Both the position numbers and the translations under genes were made by a program. A DNA stretch of 64,000 nt from NCBI RefSeq assembly GCF_900101605.1, contig NZ_FMUR01000004.1, positions 124,001 through 188,000 of the forward strand, read 5' to 3'. The notes under the pieces are model-generated. The model had not been told where the DNA came from and searched no databases. It was given only the letters and a program-made list of their open reading frames with translations. The stretch is from Butyrivibrio hungatei (GTDB taxonomy: Bacteria > Bacillota > Clostridia > Lachnospirales > Lachnospiraceae). Shown here piece by piece: positions 7,678 to 16,170 of this stretch; position 1 is the first letter of the stretch; each line of letters begins with the position of its first letter.

Positions 7678-8247
7678 ATGGGACAATATGCAACCGTACC
7701 GATTACAAGAGAACAATATGCTGAAATAATTGAAACAATGAGAACCGGAGCTTCCAAGCAATTCAGGGCAAATCCCAGAATCGCTGAGATTCTGATTGCC
7801 GAAGCCAACCTCGGAATCCGTATCGAAGACGTCCTTGCACTTAAGCCATCAAGCTTTATTGCTGCAGGAAATATACATAAAATAAATATTGTAGAAATGA
7901 AAACGAAGAAAAAACGGTACAAGACCGTTTCTGAAGAATACTATAAACATCTGAAAGAATATATTGCAGAAAATCACATTCAAAATGATGCGCTGATATT
8001 CGAAATCAGTGAGCGTGCAGTACAAAAATACCTGCATAAAGTCTGCGAATACCTCGGCTACGAAAATGTATCAACACACAGCTTCAGGAAGTATTGCGGC
8101 ATGCGCTTATATGAATCCAACGGCTACAACATAGTCCTTGTCATGGAATTTTTCCAGCACTCCTCTCCCGACATCACCAAGAGATATCTCGGCGTTGACG
8201 CCAGAGAAATGGAGGAAGCGCTGCAAAATCACGTCGAATTGGTCTAA
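7678..8247 (+). CDS. Single-domain tyrosine recombinase (FimB-sized integrase)
   Basis: The 189-aa protein is only a tyrosine recombinase catalytic domain. Counting from the ATG at 7678, the catalytic set is readable: Arg48 (NLGIRIEDVL), Lys around 77-79 (TKKKR), His134 and Arg137 (THSFRKYCG), His161 (FFQHSSPDIT) and Tyr170 (KRYLG). The core-binding N-terminal domain of larger integrases is absent, as in FimB/FimE-type invertases. I prefer 7678 because GGAGAG lies about 10 bases upstream; 7660 (ATG) and 7624 (TTG) are alternatives. It may be a small-island integrase or a DNA invertase for phase variation. It is the only plus-strand gene besides the transposase in the first 34 kb. Confidence 0.8.
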   Translation: MGQYATVPITREQYAEIIETMRTGASKQFRANPRIAEILIAEANLGIRIEDVLALKPSSFIAAGNIHKINIVEMKTKKKRYKTVSEEYYKHLKEYIAENHIQNDALIFEISERAVQKYLHKVCEYLGYENVSTHSFRKYCGMRLYESNGYNIVLVMEFFQHSSPDITKRYLGVDAREMEEALQNHVELV

Positions 8248-8252
8248 AATAA

Positions 8253-8282
8253 GCGCCCATATCCCCGACCGGATATGGGCGC
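8253..8282 (+). terminator. Hairpin after the recombinase gene
   Basis: GCGCCCATATCC and its perfect complement GGATATGGGCGC enclose a 6-nt loop, 6 bp past the recombinase stop. The 12-bp stem is strong, but no T run follows on either side, so termination is probable rather than certain. Confidence 0.5.
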
Positions 8283-8306
8283 CTGCCTTATGATGGATTT
8301 ATATTA

Positions 8307-8329
8307 CAAATTCAGACTGTAGACAAAGT
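8307..8329. repeat. Left end of the IS: target duplication plus terminal inverted repeat
   Basis: CAAATT target duplication (8307-8312) followed by the 17-bp left inverted repeat (8313-8329). Confidence 0.9.
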
Positions 8330-8403
8330 CCACGGCATCTGCCGTGGATTTTTCTTTATAAAAGTGCCTCGAGTCCAGTATTTATCTGGGCTTGAGGCAC
8401 TTT
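8330..8403 (+). terminator. Two tandem terminator hairpins inside the IS left end
   Basis: CCACGGC-ATCT-GCCGTGG (8330-8347) is followed by ATTTTTC. A second hairpin, AAAAGTGCCTC paired with GAGGCACTTTT (about 8358-8403), is followed by T residues. Both would stop outside transcription from entering the transposase gene, a common device in insertion sequences. Confidence 0.7.
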
Positions 8404-8406
8404 TTC

Positions 8407-8415
8407 TGGTATAAT
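8407..8415 (+). promoter_or_regulatory. Extended -10 promoter of the transposase
   Basis: TGGTATAAT matches the TGn-TATAAT extended -10 form, 35 bp before the transposase start. No good -35 is seen at the right distance. Confidence 0.5.
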
Positions 8416-8449
8416 AGAAGTATCAAAGTTGGGGATGAGGATTGCCTTT

Positions 8450-9862
8450 ATGATGACTTCTAATACCGAAAGAAAGCGTGAACAAATGCAGTTTGTGAGC
8501 ATGGATGATCTGGTACCTCAGGATCACATGCTCAGGCTTATTGATAAAGCAATTGACTGGTCATTCATATATGACCTTGTTGAAGATAAGTATTCATCAG
8601 ATATGGGCAGGCCCAGCATGGATCCTGTCACACTCATTAAAATCCCTTTCATTCAGTATCTATACGGAATTCGCAGCATGCGACAAACTATCAAGGAAAT
8701 AGAAGTCAACGTTGCATACAGATGGTTCCTGGGCTTAGAGCTTAACGAGCCTGTCCCACACTTTTCAACTTTTGGAAAGAACTATACAAGACGCTTTAAG
8801 GATACAGACCTTTTTGAGCAGATATTCCAGCGCATTCTTGAAGACTGCTATCGCTTCAAGCTGGTAGACCCTACTGCTGTATTTGTAGATGCTACTCATG
8901 TAAAGGCGAGAGCAAACAACAGAAAGATGCAGCATAAACTTGCAAAGCAGGAAGCATTGTTCTACGAAGAAATGCTCAAAAAGGAAATAAACGAAGACCG
9001 AGCTGAGCATGGCAAAAAGCCACTTAAAGACAAGGATGATGATGACGATAAAGGTGCTGGTGGACATGATGATTTCAGTGATTTCACAGACGACGTTCCT
9101 AAAGATACCAAGAAAGTAAGGTGCAGCACTACCGATCCTGAAAGTGGATGGTTCAGGAAAGGTGAACATAAGAATGTATTCGCGTATGGAATTGAAACAG
9201 CCTGTGACAAGAACGGATGGATCCTTGATTACACAGTTAACCCTGGCAACGAGCATGACAGCCGCACATTCAAAGGACTTTACGACAAGATCAAGGATAT
9301 CGGTGTAGAAACTATCGTTGCAGATGCTGGTTACAAAACTCCAGCTATAGCAAAACTACTCATAGATGATGGCATCAAACCTCTTCTTCCCTACAAGAGG
9401 CCAATGACGAAGAAAGGATTCTTCAGAAAATCTGAGTTTGCTTATGATGAATACAATGACTGCTATATATGTCCAAACGATCAGGTGCTGGAGTATTCGA
9501 CCACAAATCGCGATGGATACAGAGAATACAAGAGTTGCGGAAAGGTCTGCGAAAACTGTCCTTACCTTGAACAATGTACACTTAGCAAGAATCATGTAAA
9601 ATTGGTAACCCGTCATATCTGGGAAGATTACATGGATGAATGTGATGACATAAGATACACCGAGGGGATGAAAGATCTCTATTCTCACAGGAAGGAGACA
9701 ATAGAGAGAATCTTTGGGACAGCCAAAGAGAATCATGGATTTAGATATACACAGATGTATGGAAAGGCGCGGATGGAAATGAAGGTCGCGCTTACCTTTG
9801 CGTGTATGAATCTAAAAAAGCTTGCAAGAATCAAGCATGAATGGTGGTTAGAAATGGCCTGA
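8450..9862 (+). CDS. IS1182-family transposase
   Basis: The 470-aa protein has an N-terminal DUF772-type domain (MDDLVPQDHMLRLIDKAIDW, then GRPSMDPVTLIK, PHFSTFGKNYTRRF) and a C-terminal DDE transposase domain. The catalytic acidic residues are in VFVDATHVKA, VADAGYKTP and IERIFGTAKENHG. A Cys-rich patch (CYICPNDQ, CGKVCENCPYLEQC) lies between the second and third, as in IS1182 relatives. The start at 8450 follows GAGG at a spacing of 9; an in-frame ATG at 8435 is possible. No frameshift or stop interrupts it, so it is probably active. Confidence 0.93.
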   Translation: MMTSNTERKREQMQFVSMDDLVPQDHMLRLIDKAIDWSFIYDLVEDKYSSDMGRPSMDPVTLIKIPFIQYLYGIRSMRQTIKEIEVNVAYRWFLGLELNEPVPHFSTFGKNYTRRFKDTDLFEQIFQRILEDCYRFKLVDPTAVFVDATHVKARANNRKMQHKLAKQEALFYEEMLKKEINEDRAEHGKKPLKDKDDDDDKGAGGHDDFSDFTDDVPKDTKKVRCSTTDPESGWFRKGEHKNVFAYGIETACDKNGWILDYTVNPGNEHDSRTFKGLYDKIKDIGVETIVADAGYKTPAIAKLLIDDGIKPLLPYKRPMTKKGFFRKSEFAYDEYNDCYICPNDQVLEYSTTNRDGYREYKSCGKVCENCPYLEQCTLSKNHVKLVTRHIWEDYMDECDDIRYTEGMKDLYSHRKETIERIFGTAKENHGFRYTQMYGKARMEMKVALTFACMNLKKLARIKHEWWLEMA

Positions 9863-9944
9863 TAAGGGCTGTTTCTGACCATTTTTATTATGAAAATCCG
9901 GCTTAGGAAGACAAAATGGCCTTGAGAGCTATGCTCTCAAGACC

Positions 9945-9967
9945 ACTTTGTCTACAGTCTGCAAATT
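9945..9967. repeat. Right end of the IS: terminal inverted repeat plus target duplication
   Basis: The 17-bp right inverted repeat (9945-9961) is the exact complement of the left one, followed by the CAAATT duplication (9962-9967), which ends 1 bp before the flgE stop codon. Confidence 0.9.
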
Positions 9968-9968
9968 A

Positions 9969-12900
9969 TTACCTCTTAAGATTTGTAAGCTCCTCAAGGA
10001 GTGTATCAGATACTGTGATGATTCGGCTGTTAGCCTGGAATCCACGCTGTGTTGTGATCATCTCGGTAAACTGTGCTGAGAGGTCTACGTTTGACATCTC
10101 CAAAACACCTGTACTCATGTAGCCACCGTCAGTTGTGATATCCTGAATAGTTGCATCACCTGAGTTAAGTGTCGAAGCATAGAGGTTATCACCCTGCTTT
10201 GAAAGACCTGATGCATTAGCAAACTGTGCTGATGCAATCTGTCCTAAAAGCTTAGTCTGACCGTTTGAATAGTTTGCGTAAATCATACCGTTGTCACTTA
10301 CATTTACGCCGTTCATCTCACCAACCGCACGTCCCGTATTAAGCGACTTCATATCACCCTTGTTGGCTCTGATTGTTGAAGCGCCATTTGTACGGTAGTT
10401 TGTAAGAGTTGAAAAATCAACAGAAATTGTATGATTTCTTTCAAGTTCAGCTGCATTTGTAGGGGATGCCTGGAATCCAAACGCCTCTAAGCCCTCAGTT
10501 TTCTTTCCACCAAGTCCAAATGTAATATTGGCCTTCTTGTCCAATGTATTTCCATCAGCAGAAACAATAGCACCTGTAGCCGGATCAAACGCAAGCTGAA
10601 TTGTATGATTACCTAACGTAAGATTGATCTTACCTTTGTCGGTACCCTCTGCCGTAATAATTTCATATGTACCGTCAAGTCCATAAGCATCTGCAGCATT
10701 ATCAGTGATTCCATATACTTTTTCAAGAAGCTGCTGCTGATTGCTGTTTTTAGCTGCAGAAAGAAGATCTGCTATTTTTCCTTTTACCGGAACATTCTTA
10801 TATGCCGATGTTGATGTATACATAACTGTTCCGTCTTCATTTATCTTTGCAGAATATCCGGTTGTAGCAGTAAGAACAGGATAAGTTGTTGTATCCTGCA
10901 CCTTATGCTTGATCGTAACTTCACCTTTTTCATTTATAACCATGTCATATTCCGCGTTAGGATCAAAATTCATATAGGAAGCATCAGGAAATACTGCCTT
11001 TATAAAATCAACTGCCTGACTGTTATCTCCTTTAAACGTTCTTGTCAAAAGGTCATTCGCAACATAATACGATTTACCATAAAGATTCTTATTCTGATAT
11101 ACATATGCCGGAGGATTTCCGTTAAAAACAAAATTATTCTTGTAATCATTACTGTCTAATGTATCTGCCGGAATACGATTAAAAGGCTGACTTTTTGTCA
11201 GGTCTTCGCCTCCTCCGGGGAACGAAAGCTCTTCCTCCTCAGTTGAAGTATATTTTATAATAATACCGGCATCGCCGTTAAGATTAACAAGCTTAAATTT
11301 TGATTCTGCAAGAGCATTTTCTTTTGCATCCGTAACATTTGAAAATGCGGCATCTATCGTATCCTTAATCGCAATTGCTGCGTTTTTCTCTTCTTGACTA
11401 AATTTTGCATTTTCCTCATCAGGATTAGAATTTGCTATCTCATAAATCACAGAATACGGAATATCACTTGGACTGTCACCCCATGAATATGTTGTCCCAA
11501 ACTTTTCAAGCATACTTGTGATCACACTATTTTGAAGTGTACCCAGATTAGTTGATACATCTTGATTCTTTTCAACAAGCTTCCTCTGTGTAAGCATCAT
11601 CTTTCCATTGGATGAATATGTGCATTTAAGGTTTTTTAAAAGTCCACCATTAGTTTTGTATGTATCAATTGCCTTTACAAGCCCTTCAAACTGACCAAAA
11701 TCTCTGCTGACCATATCCTCCGTAACAGATCCAAAATCTTTAATATCTGTATATGACTCATTTGGATTGATTGTTTCATCTTTGAAATAAGAAAGCGCCT
11801 TAAACAAAGAAATACCACCGTTAGAATATTTGAATCCTGCATAATTTCCTGCATCAACATCAAATACATCTCTCAACAAGTCAGCTATATCGTTAACGCT
11901 TCCTCTTAAGTTCTCTGTAGGAACCTTATAAGCAATCTGAGTATTTTCATCTATAAAATAGTTATCTGAATTCTGTGTTGTAAAATTTGTATCTTTATAA
12001 CTATCTCCAAAAACGCCGTTGGCAATATCAATTTTAGGATAAATAACTGTAAGAGCGCCATTTGCCCCAATCTGATATGTTGCATTTTCAAAGCCATCTT
12101 TAGTATACTTATTCTCAAGTGATGCTCTGCTTAGTCCATAAGCATCGCGAAGAATTCCCTTATTTTCAAGATCTATAAGATTTCCGTTTGCCGGTATATC
12201 ATTGAACTTAACATCTCCGTCAGATTTAATGAAATTGATATAGTTTGGATCCGTTGTTGCCTCAACAGAATAGCCGCGAAGAGGATCATTTTTTATAGTT
12301 CTTTTGGTGCTTGAAACATCTCCTAATGTAATCTGGCTCATAAGATCGGCTTTATCTTTATTTTCGTTTATAGATTTCCCGTTAGAATCAATAATATCCG
12401 TAAGCGTCAATGCGAAAAGATCACTGTTTTCAGTATCTTTTAGTGTAAACTTTCCGGTATACATATATCCCTTATTATCATAGAACTCCAGTGTTATCGC
12501 CTTTCCGTCAGCAGTTTTTAGATTTGCATCATTATCATCAATATTCCCCTGAAAAACAGATGCTGTCGTTGAAGCAGGCGAATATGTGAAATTAGCCGGG
12601 CTCATAATCTGAAGACCTGAAAGTCCGCCGTTTCTGTTTACAGTTATTTCACCTGTCTCTCTATCTTCCCTGGCGGGCCATCCCTGAACAAGATATCCGT
12701 TTGACTGCATTGCAAGATTACCTGAACCATCAACATAGAAAGATCCGTCTCTTGTATAGAGATTCTCAACTCCGTTATTTACAACAAAGAAAGAACTGCC
12801 GTTTATCATAATATCAAAAGGGTTATTTGTTGTCTGGGATGTTCCCTGAGATGTAATAGCTGTATTGATAGCTCCCGACTTCGCACCAAGACCGATCTGA

Positions 12901-13094
12901 CGAGGATTGATACCTCCCTTGGTCTCTGTTGCTCCTGAAGCTGTCTGAGTTGTCTGATACATAAGATCAGAAAATGTGATTGACTGAGATTTGTAGGATG
13001 TTGTATTAACGTTGGCAATGTTGTTACCGATAACATCCATCTTGGTCTGGTGTGTCTTAAGTCCGGCAACACCGGAATAAAGAGCTCTCATCAT
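9969..13094 (-). CDS. flgE: Flagellar hook protein FlgE, very large form (1041 aa)
   Basis: FlgE polymerises into the flagellar hook. The N terminus (MRALYSGVAGLKTHQ, then VIGNNIANVNTTSYKSQS, and FFVVNNG) and the C terminus (MSNVDLSAQFTEMITTQRGF, then RIITVSDTLLEELTNLKR) are canonical and would form the D0/D1 core. The middle, roughly residues 150-930, is a huge variable insert, so the protein is more than twice the usual 400-500 aa. The start at 13094 (two adjacent ATGs) is chosen because GGAGGA lies about 10 bases upstream and the family begins there. The gene follows a structured 155-bp leader after the upstream operon gene. The IS insertion begins just past its stop codon. Confidence 0.93.
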   Translation of the reverse strand: MMRALYSGVAGLKTHQTKMDVIGNNIANVNTTSYKSQSITFSDLMYQTTQTASGATETKGGINPRQIGLGAKSGAINTAITSQGTSQTTNNPFDIMINGSSFFVVNNGVENLYTRDGSFYVDGSGNLAMQSNGYLVQGWPAREDRETGEITVNRNGGLSGLQIMSPANFTYSPASTTASVFQGNIDDNDANLKTADGKAITLEFYDNKGYMYTGKFTLKDTENSDLFALTLTDIIDSNGKSINENKDKADLMSQITLGDVSSTKRTIKNDPLRGYSVEATTDPNYINFIKSDGDVKFNDIPANGNLIDLENKGILRDAYGLSRASLENKYTKDGFENATYQIGANGALTVIYPKIDIANGVFGDSYKDTNFTTQNSDNYFIDENTQIAYKVPTENLRGSVNDIADLLRDVFDVDAGNYAGFKYSNGGISLFKALSYFKDETINPNESYTDIKDFGSVTEDMVSRDFGQFEGLVKAIDTYKTNGGLLKNLKCTYSSNGKMMLTQRKLVEKNQDVSTNLGTLQNSVITSMLEKFGTTYSWGDSPSDIPYSVIYEIANSNPDEENAKFSQEEKNAAIAIKDTIDAAFSNVTDAKENALAESKFKLVNLNGDAGIIIKYTSTEEEELSFPGGGEDLTKSQPFNRIPADTLDSNDYKNNFVFNGNPPAYVYQNKNLYGKSYYVANDLLTRTFKGDNSQAVDFIKAVFPDASYMNFDPNAEYDMVINEKGEVTIKHKVQDTTTYPVLTATTGYSAKINEDGTVMYTSTSAYKNVPVKGKIADLLSAAKNSNQQQLLEKVYGITDNAADAYGLDGTYEIITAEGTDKGKINLTLGNHTIQLAFDPATGAIVSADGNTLDKKANITFGLGGKKTEGLEAFGFQASPTNAAELERNHTISVDFSTLTNYRTNGASTIRANKGDMKSLNTGRAVGEMNGVNVSDNGMIYANYSNGQTKLLGQIASAQFANASGLSKQGDNLYASTLNSGDATIQDITTDGGYMSTGVLEMSNVDLSAQFTEMITTQRGFQANSRIITVSDTLLEELTNLKR

Positions 13095-13145
13095 AAGGCA
13101 AAGTCCTCCATCATAAAAAAGAAATAAATAAATTAAATTGATTTT

Positions 13146-13248
13146 GGACGGATGCTTGTGATTTTCGTCAAAGAACTTCCTTCTGTCGGTCGGGAAGTTA
13201 AGATTTCCTGACGGCAAGGCACTTCAGGCCTATCTGCCGCTTCGGTCC
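13146..13248 (-). ncRNA. Candidate structured RNA (three-way junction) in the flgE leader
   Basis: The gap between the upstream operon gene and flgE can fold into a closed three-way junction. The closing helix pairs 13146-13149 with 13245-13248 and continues with two further pairs across mismatches. Arm 1 pairs 13166-13170 with 13209-13213 and encloses a perfect 7-bp hairpin (AACTTCC 13174-13180 with GGAAGTT 13193-13199). Arm 2 pairs 13212-13216 with 13235-13239 plus AGGC 13217-13220 with GCCT 13228-13231. Arms 1 and 2 compete for two bases. No T run follows, so it is not a simple terminator. I do not recognise a known riboswitch class. Confidence 0.4.
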
Positions 13249-13250
13249 AA

Positions 13251-13676
13251 TCATACGATCACTGCACCGTCTATGTTTGTGAAAACATTGTTTTTGTTTT
13301 CTGTCTGATCCATGGCTGTAACGACCATGTTATTGGGAACGTTCACTATAAAAGCAAGCTGGTCAACCAGAATAAGTGACTCTTTTATTCCCTTTTCACC
13401 GGCCTCAGCTTTTCCACGGTTAAGTCTCTGCATCTGTTCAGCAGAAAGTTCAATATTTCTGTCGCTGAGTCTGTTCACGGCATGCTTAGAAAATCTAAGA
13501 TTCTCCGTGCTGATATTATTATCGGCAGACTCTTGGATTTTGTTTAGAACAGATGCAAAAGAATTTTCACCTGTTGGAATATTTTGTTTGTTCTTGTCCG
13601 TTTTGGGTACAGTACCATTTAAATATTGGTCCTGCACCTGCCCGATGGACATAAACTGACGACCATCCATTGTCAT
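13251..13676 (-). CDS. Flagellar operon protein of the TIGR02530 type
   Basis: The 141-aa protein has the signature of a small conserved flagellar-operon family: LRFSKHAVNRLSDRNIELS near residue 60 and the closing VPNNMVVTAMD...NVFTNIDGAVIV. It normally sits between flgD and flgE, as here, and may assist hook assembly; its biochemical role is not established. It starts 3 bp after the flgD stop. The C-terminal VFTNIDGAV motif is complete. Confidence 0.85.
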   Translation of the reverse strand: MTMDGRQFMSIGQVQDQYLNGTVPKTDKNKQNIPTGENSFASVLNKIQESADNNISTENLRFSKHAVNRLSDRNIELSAEQMQRLNRGKAEAGEKGIKESLILVDQLAFIVNVPNNMVVTAMDQTENKNNVFTNIDGAVIV

Positions 13677-13679
13677 AGC

Positions 13680-14585
13680 TTACACCTCCTGTGCGTTTTC
13701 GGTATTTTTACCGAATGTTCTATGCTCATTTCCTCTGAGATCATCAATCTTATTCACATAACCGAGAAGTCCGGCTGAATATTTTCCTTCCGGATCAATA
13801 TAATTTCTGGTCTTCAGATCAATATTCATGTAGCGTTCGTACAGATCATCAATCTTTTTTCCATGAGTCTCGAGTGTGATTTCATCAAGATCGGCAGGAA
13901 GAGAACCAATTTCATCCAAAAATCCCTTCATGGAACTTTCAAGTTCTTCAATCTTGCCAACATACTGCTTAAGCGCTGTCTCATAGTCTTTACTGATGAG
14001 ATCGGTAGTCTTTTTGTCAAAACCTTTATAATCATCATCAAGCGCCCATATACGATCACCGTACTCACCAAGGTTGACAATTTCGAGAAGATTGGGAAGT
14101 TTATCCATTTTCTCGATAAATTCATTGGCCTCGTTGTAGGCCGCAGCATACTCAGCGCCAAGCACCTGTGTAACATCGTCGACATTATAGTTGTTGCCGT
14201 TAATGTTAAGATAAGCCTTGTTACCACTGTAAGTAACAAAATCTACAACACCTTGAATATCGGTTGTCTCATGGGTCTCAGGATTAGTCTGTGTTATGGT
14301 CACAGTCTTTCCAACCATCTCTGATGCTCTTGAAAGACTCATGGCGTTAGCCATATTATTCATTTGCTCAACCTGAGTAAATGTAGCATACTGCGAAATA
14401 TATTCTGTATTTGATGTAGGCTCCATGGGATCCTGATATTTCATCTGGGCGACAAGGATCTTTAGAAAAGAATCCTTGTCATATCCCTTCGCCTGATTGG
14501 TTTTTTCTTTATTCTCTTTATTATTCGCAGCATTCTGAATCTTACCGTCTTTAACTACTGCGCTAACAGAATTCACCTCTGCCAT
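13680..14585 (-). CDS. flgD: Flagellar hook-capping protein FlgD with a helical C-terminal extension
   Basis: FlgD caps the growing hook. The conserved region is in the first 100 residues of this 301-aa protein: DKDSFLKILVAQMKYQDPM, then TEYISQYATFTQVEQMNNM and MVGKTVTI. A short beta segment (residues 95-130) follows. The remaining 150 residues are Asp/Glu/Lys-rich and look helical, unlike the FnIII/tudor fold of enterobacterial FlgD. It lies between fliK and the small flagellar-operon gene, in the standard order. Confidence 0.92.
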   Translation of the reverse strand: MAEVNSVSAVVKDGKIQNAANNKENKEKTNQAKGYDKDSFLKILVAQMKYQDPMEPTSNTEYISQYATFTQVEQMNNMANAMSLSRASEMVGKTVTITQTNPETHETTDIQGVVDFVTYSGNKAYLNINGNNYNVDDVTQVLGAEYAAAYNEANEFIEKMDKLPNLLEIVNLGEYGDRIWALDDDYKGFDKKTTDLISKDYETALKQYVGKIEELESSMKGFLDEIGSLPADLDEITLETHGKKIDDLYERYMNIDLKTRNYIDPEGKYSAGLLGYVNKIDDLRGNEHRTFGKNTENAQEV

Positions 14586-14606
14586 AATAACCTCTTTTCC
14601 GGCGGC

Positions 14607-16100
14607 TTAAGCACTAAAGTCAACAGTGTTTCCGCTCATAGCCATCATCTGTGCCGATATCCTTTCGGCCTCATTCATATCTGCTTCGTTCATAATATCA
14701 TCCGAATCCAAAAGATTGATCCTTCGAAGTCCTTTTCTGCTCTTTGGAGCCTCACCATTATTTCCTTCGCTTCCGCCCTGTTGCTGAAGATTCTCTTCAA
14801 AGGCATGGCTTGAAACCGTAACTTCTATAGAATTAACCTTTATTCCCTGCGCTTCAAATTTTTGCTGAAGCTGGATCATCTGGCTCTCAACTGCTTCTTT
14901 TACGATTTCATTCTGTGCCGTAAATCTTGCAATAATACCGTCCTTACCGCTTGTAAGAAGGATATTCACATTACCGAGACTTGCCGGGTGAAGTTGAAGT
15001 TCCATCTTGGTCACATCTTCGTTTGCCGAAACAGTAATCTTTTCCGTGATCTGTCTCACGATGTTCTCCATCTGAGCTCTGTCGGTATATGCAAGCATCT
15101 CTTCAGCCGCATTTGAACCGTTAATCGCATCCGTAACTCCGTTAAGGAATTGATTAAACACGGTTGTTCCCTGCGATCCGTGATCGTAGTTTCCGGACTG
15201 ATCGTTATGTTTTGTTGTATTATTGGAATTTTCGACGGGCTTAAATTCATCCTTAAAGACATCGGTTCTTTCTACAGAAGCCTCTTTTTTGACATCCGTA
15301 TGGATTTCCTTATCCACAGGCTTCTCGAAAGCTTTTTCCGGTCTAAGATCGTTTATCTCGATCAAAGGCTCTTTTTCTGCCTTCGGTTCGACATCTGTTT
15401 CCGTCACTTGAGAAAATTCCTCATGCATGTTGCTGACAACGGTCTCAAAATCTTCCTCAGTTAAGCCAAACTCATTCATAAGTTCGCTTCTCATACCATC
15501 CGCATCCTCCATGAGGTCCTGCAATGATGTGTAGAGGTCTGAGTCTGTGATAAGATTTACCGCCTGTTCCTGTCCTCCTACAGAAGAAATAAGCTGTATA
15601 AGATTTTCAGGTTTAAACAGATCTATCGCAGTAATTCCAAGTGCCTGCATGGCATTTACGATATCTTCCTCAGATACGTCAAGTTCTTCTGCGATCCGGG
15701 TAATCAGCTTCTTACCTTCTTCTGCAATGGCATCCTGCAGCTCTTCGCCGGCTTCCTTGCCATTTGTTTCATTCGTAGCAACTTTGCTGTCTGTATCGAT
15801 AAGATCCTTATCTGTTCCCACATTGTCGCTTGTCACATCCTTTGAAGCAACGGTCGGGTCATTCTTCTGCACCGATACATTAACATCCGTCTTATCCTTT
15901 GATGCAGTCACATCTTTTGCCGTATTTACGGAATTAAGCTGTGTAACCGCATCATTTGCCCTGTTCAGGATAACATCAAAGCTTGTCGAAGCTTTTGCGC
16001 TATATCCTTCAGACATTGTTACGACTGAAACACTTGAGGCTGCAGTGCCGTTAGCCATAATATTCATGGCCGCACTAATTGGGTTTGCCGCACTGCTCAT
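14607..16100 (-). CDS. fliK: Flagellar hook-length control protein FliK
   Basis: FliK measures the hook and switches export specificity through its C-terminal domain. This 497-aa protein has a long Ser/Thr/Asp/Val-rich variable part and a clear C-terminal Flg_hook domain (about residues 350-440): TKMELQLHPASLGNVNI, IARFTAQNEIVKEAVE, and KVNSIEVTVSSHAFEEN. The start at 16100 follows GGAGGAAGCT. A sigma-28-type promoter lies about 70 bp upstream, so fliK and the hook genes after it can be transcribed separately from the early genes. Confidence 0.9.
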   Translation of the reverse strand: MSSAANPISAAMNIMANGTAASSVSVVTMSEGYSAKASTSFDVILNRANDAVTQLNSVNTAKDVTASKDKTDVNVSVQKNDPTVASKDVTSDNVGTDKDLIDTDSKVATNETNGKEAGEELQDAIAEEGKKLITRIAEELDVSEEDIVNAMQALGITAIDLFKPENLIQLISSVGGQEQAVNLITDSDLYTSLQDLMEDADGMRSELMNEFGLTEEDFETVVSNMHEEFSQVTETDVEPKAEKEPLIEINDLRPEKAFEKPVDKEIHTDVKKEASVERTDVFKDEFKPVENSNNTTKHNDQSGNYDHGSQGTTVFNQFLNGVTDAINGSNAAEEMLAYTDRAQMENIVRQITEKITVSANEDVTKMELQLHPASLGNVNILLTSGKDGIIARFTAQNEIVKEAVESQMIQLQQKFEAQGIKVNSIEVTVSSHAFEENLQQQGGSEGNNGEAPKSRKGLRRINLLDSDDIMNEADMNEAERISAQMMAMSGNTVDFSA

Positions 16101-16170
16101 AGCTTCCTCCTTATGTGTTTAATCTACAAGATGCATAATTCCATAAAGAGATTATGGCATCTCATACATT

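Larger units (their letters stand above)
8313..9961 (+). mobile_element. Complete IS1182-family insertion sequence, 1649 bp
   Basis: The element is bounded by perfect 17-bp terminal inverted repeats, CAGACTGTAGACAAAGT at 8313-8329 and its complement at 9945-9961. CAAATT is duplicated on each side (8307-8312 and 9962-9967). It contains one intact transposase gene, two terminator-like hairpins at its left end, and an outward-protecting hairpin near the right end. Intact ends, target duplication and open frame indicate a recent insertion. It landed 1 bp downstream of the flgE stop codon, leaving flgE intact. The family assignment rests on the transposase type (DUF772 plus DDE domain); the 6-bp duplication is what the sequence shows. 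Confidence 0.9.

Noticed and set aside
16130..16161. Hairpin before fliK as an internal terminator
   Set aside because: The stem is bulged and no T run follows on the minus strand; it may just be part of the fliK 5' region.
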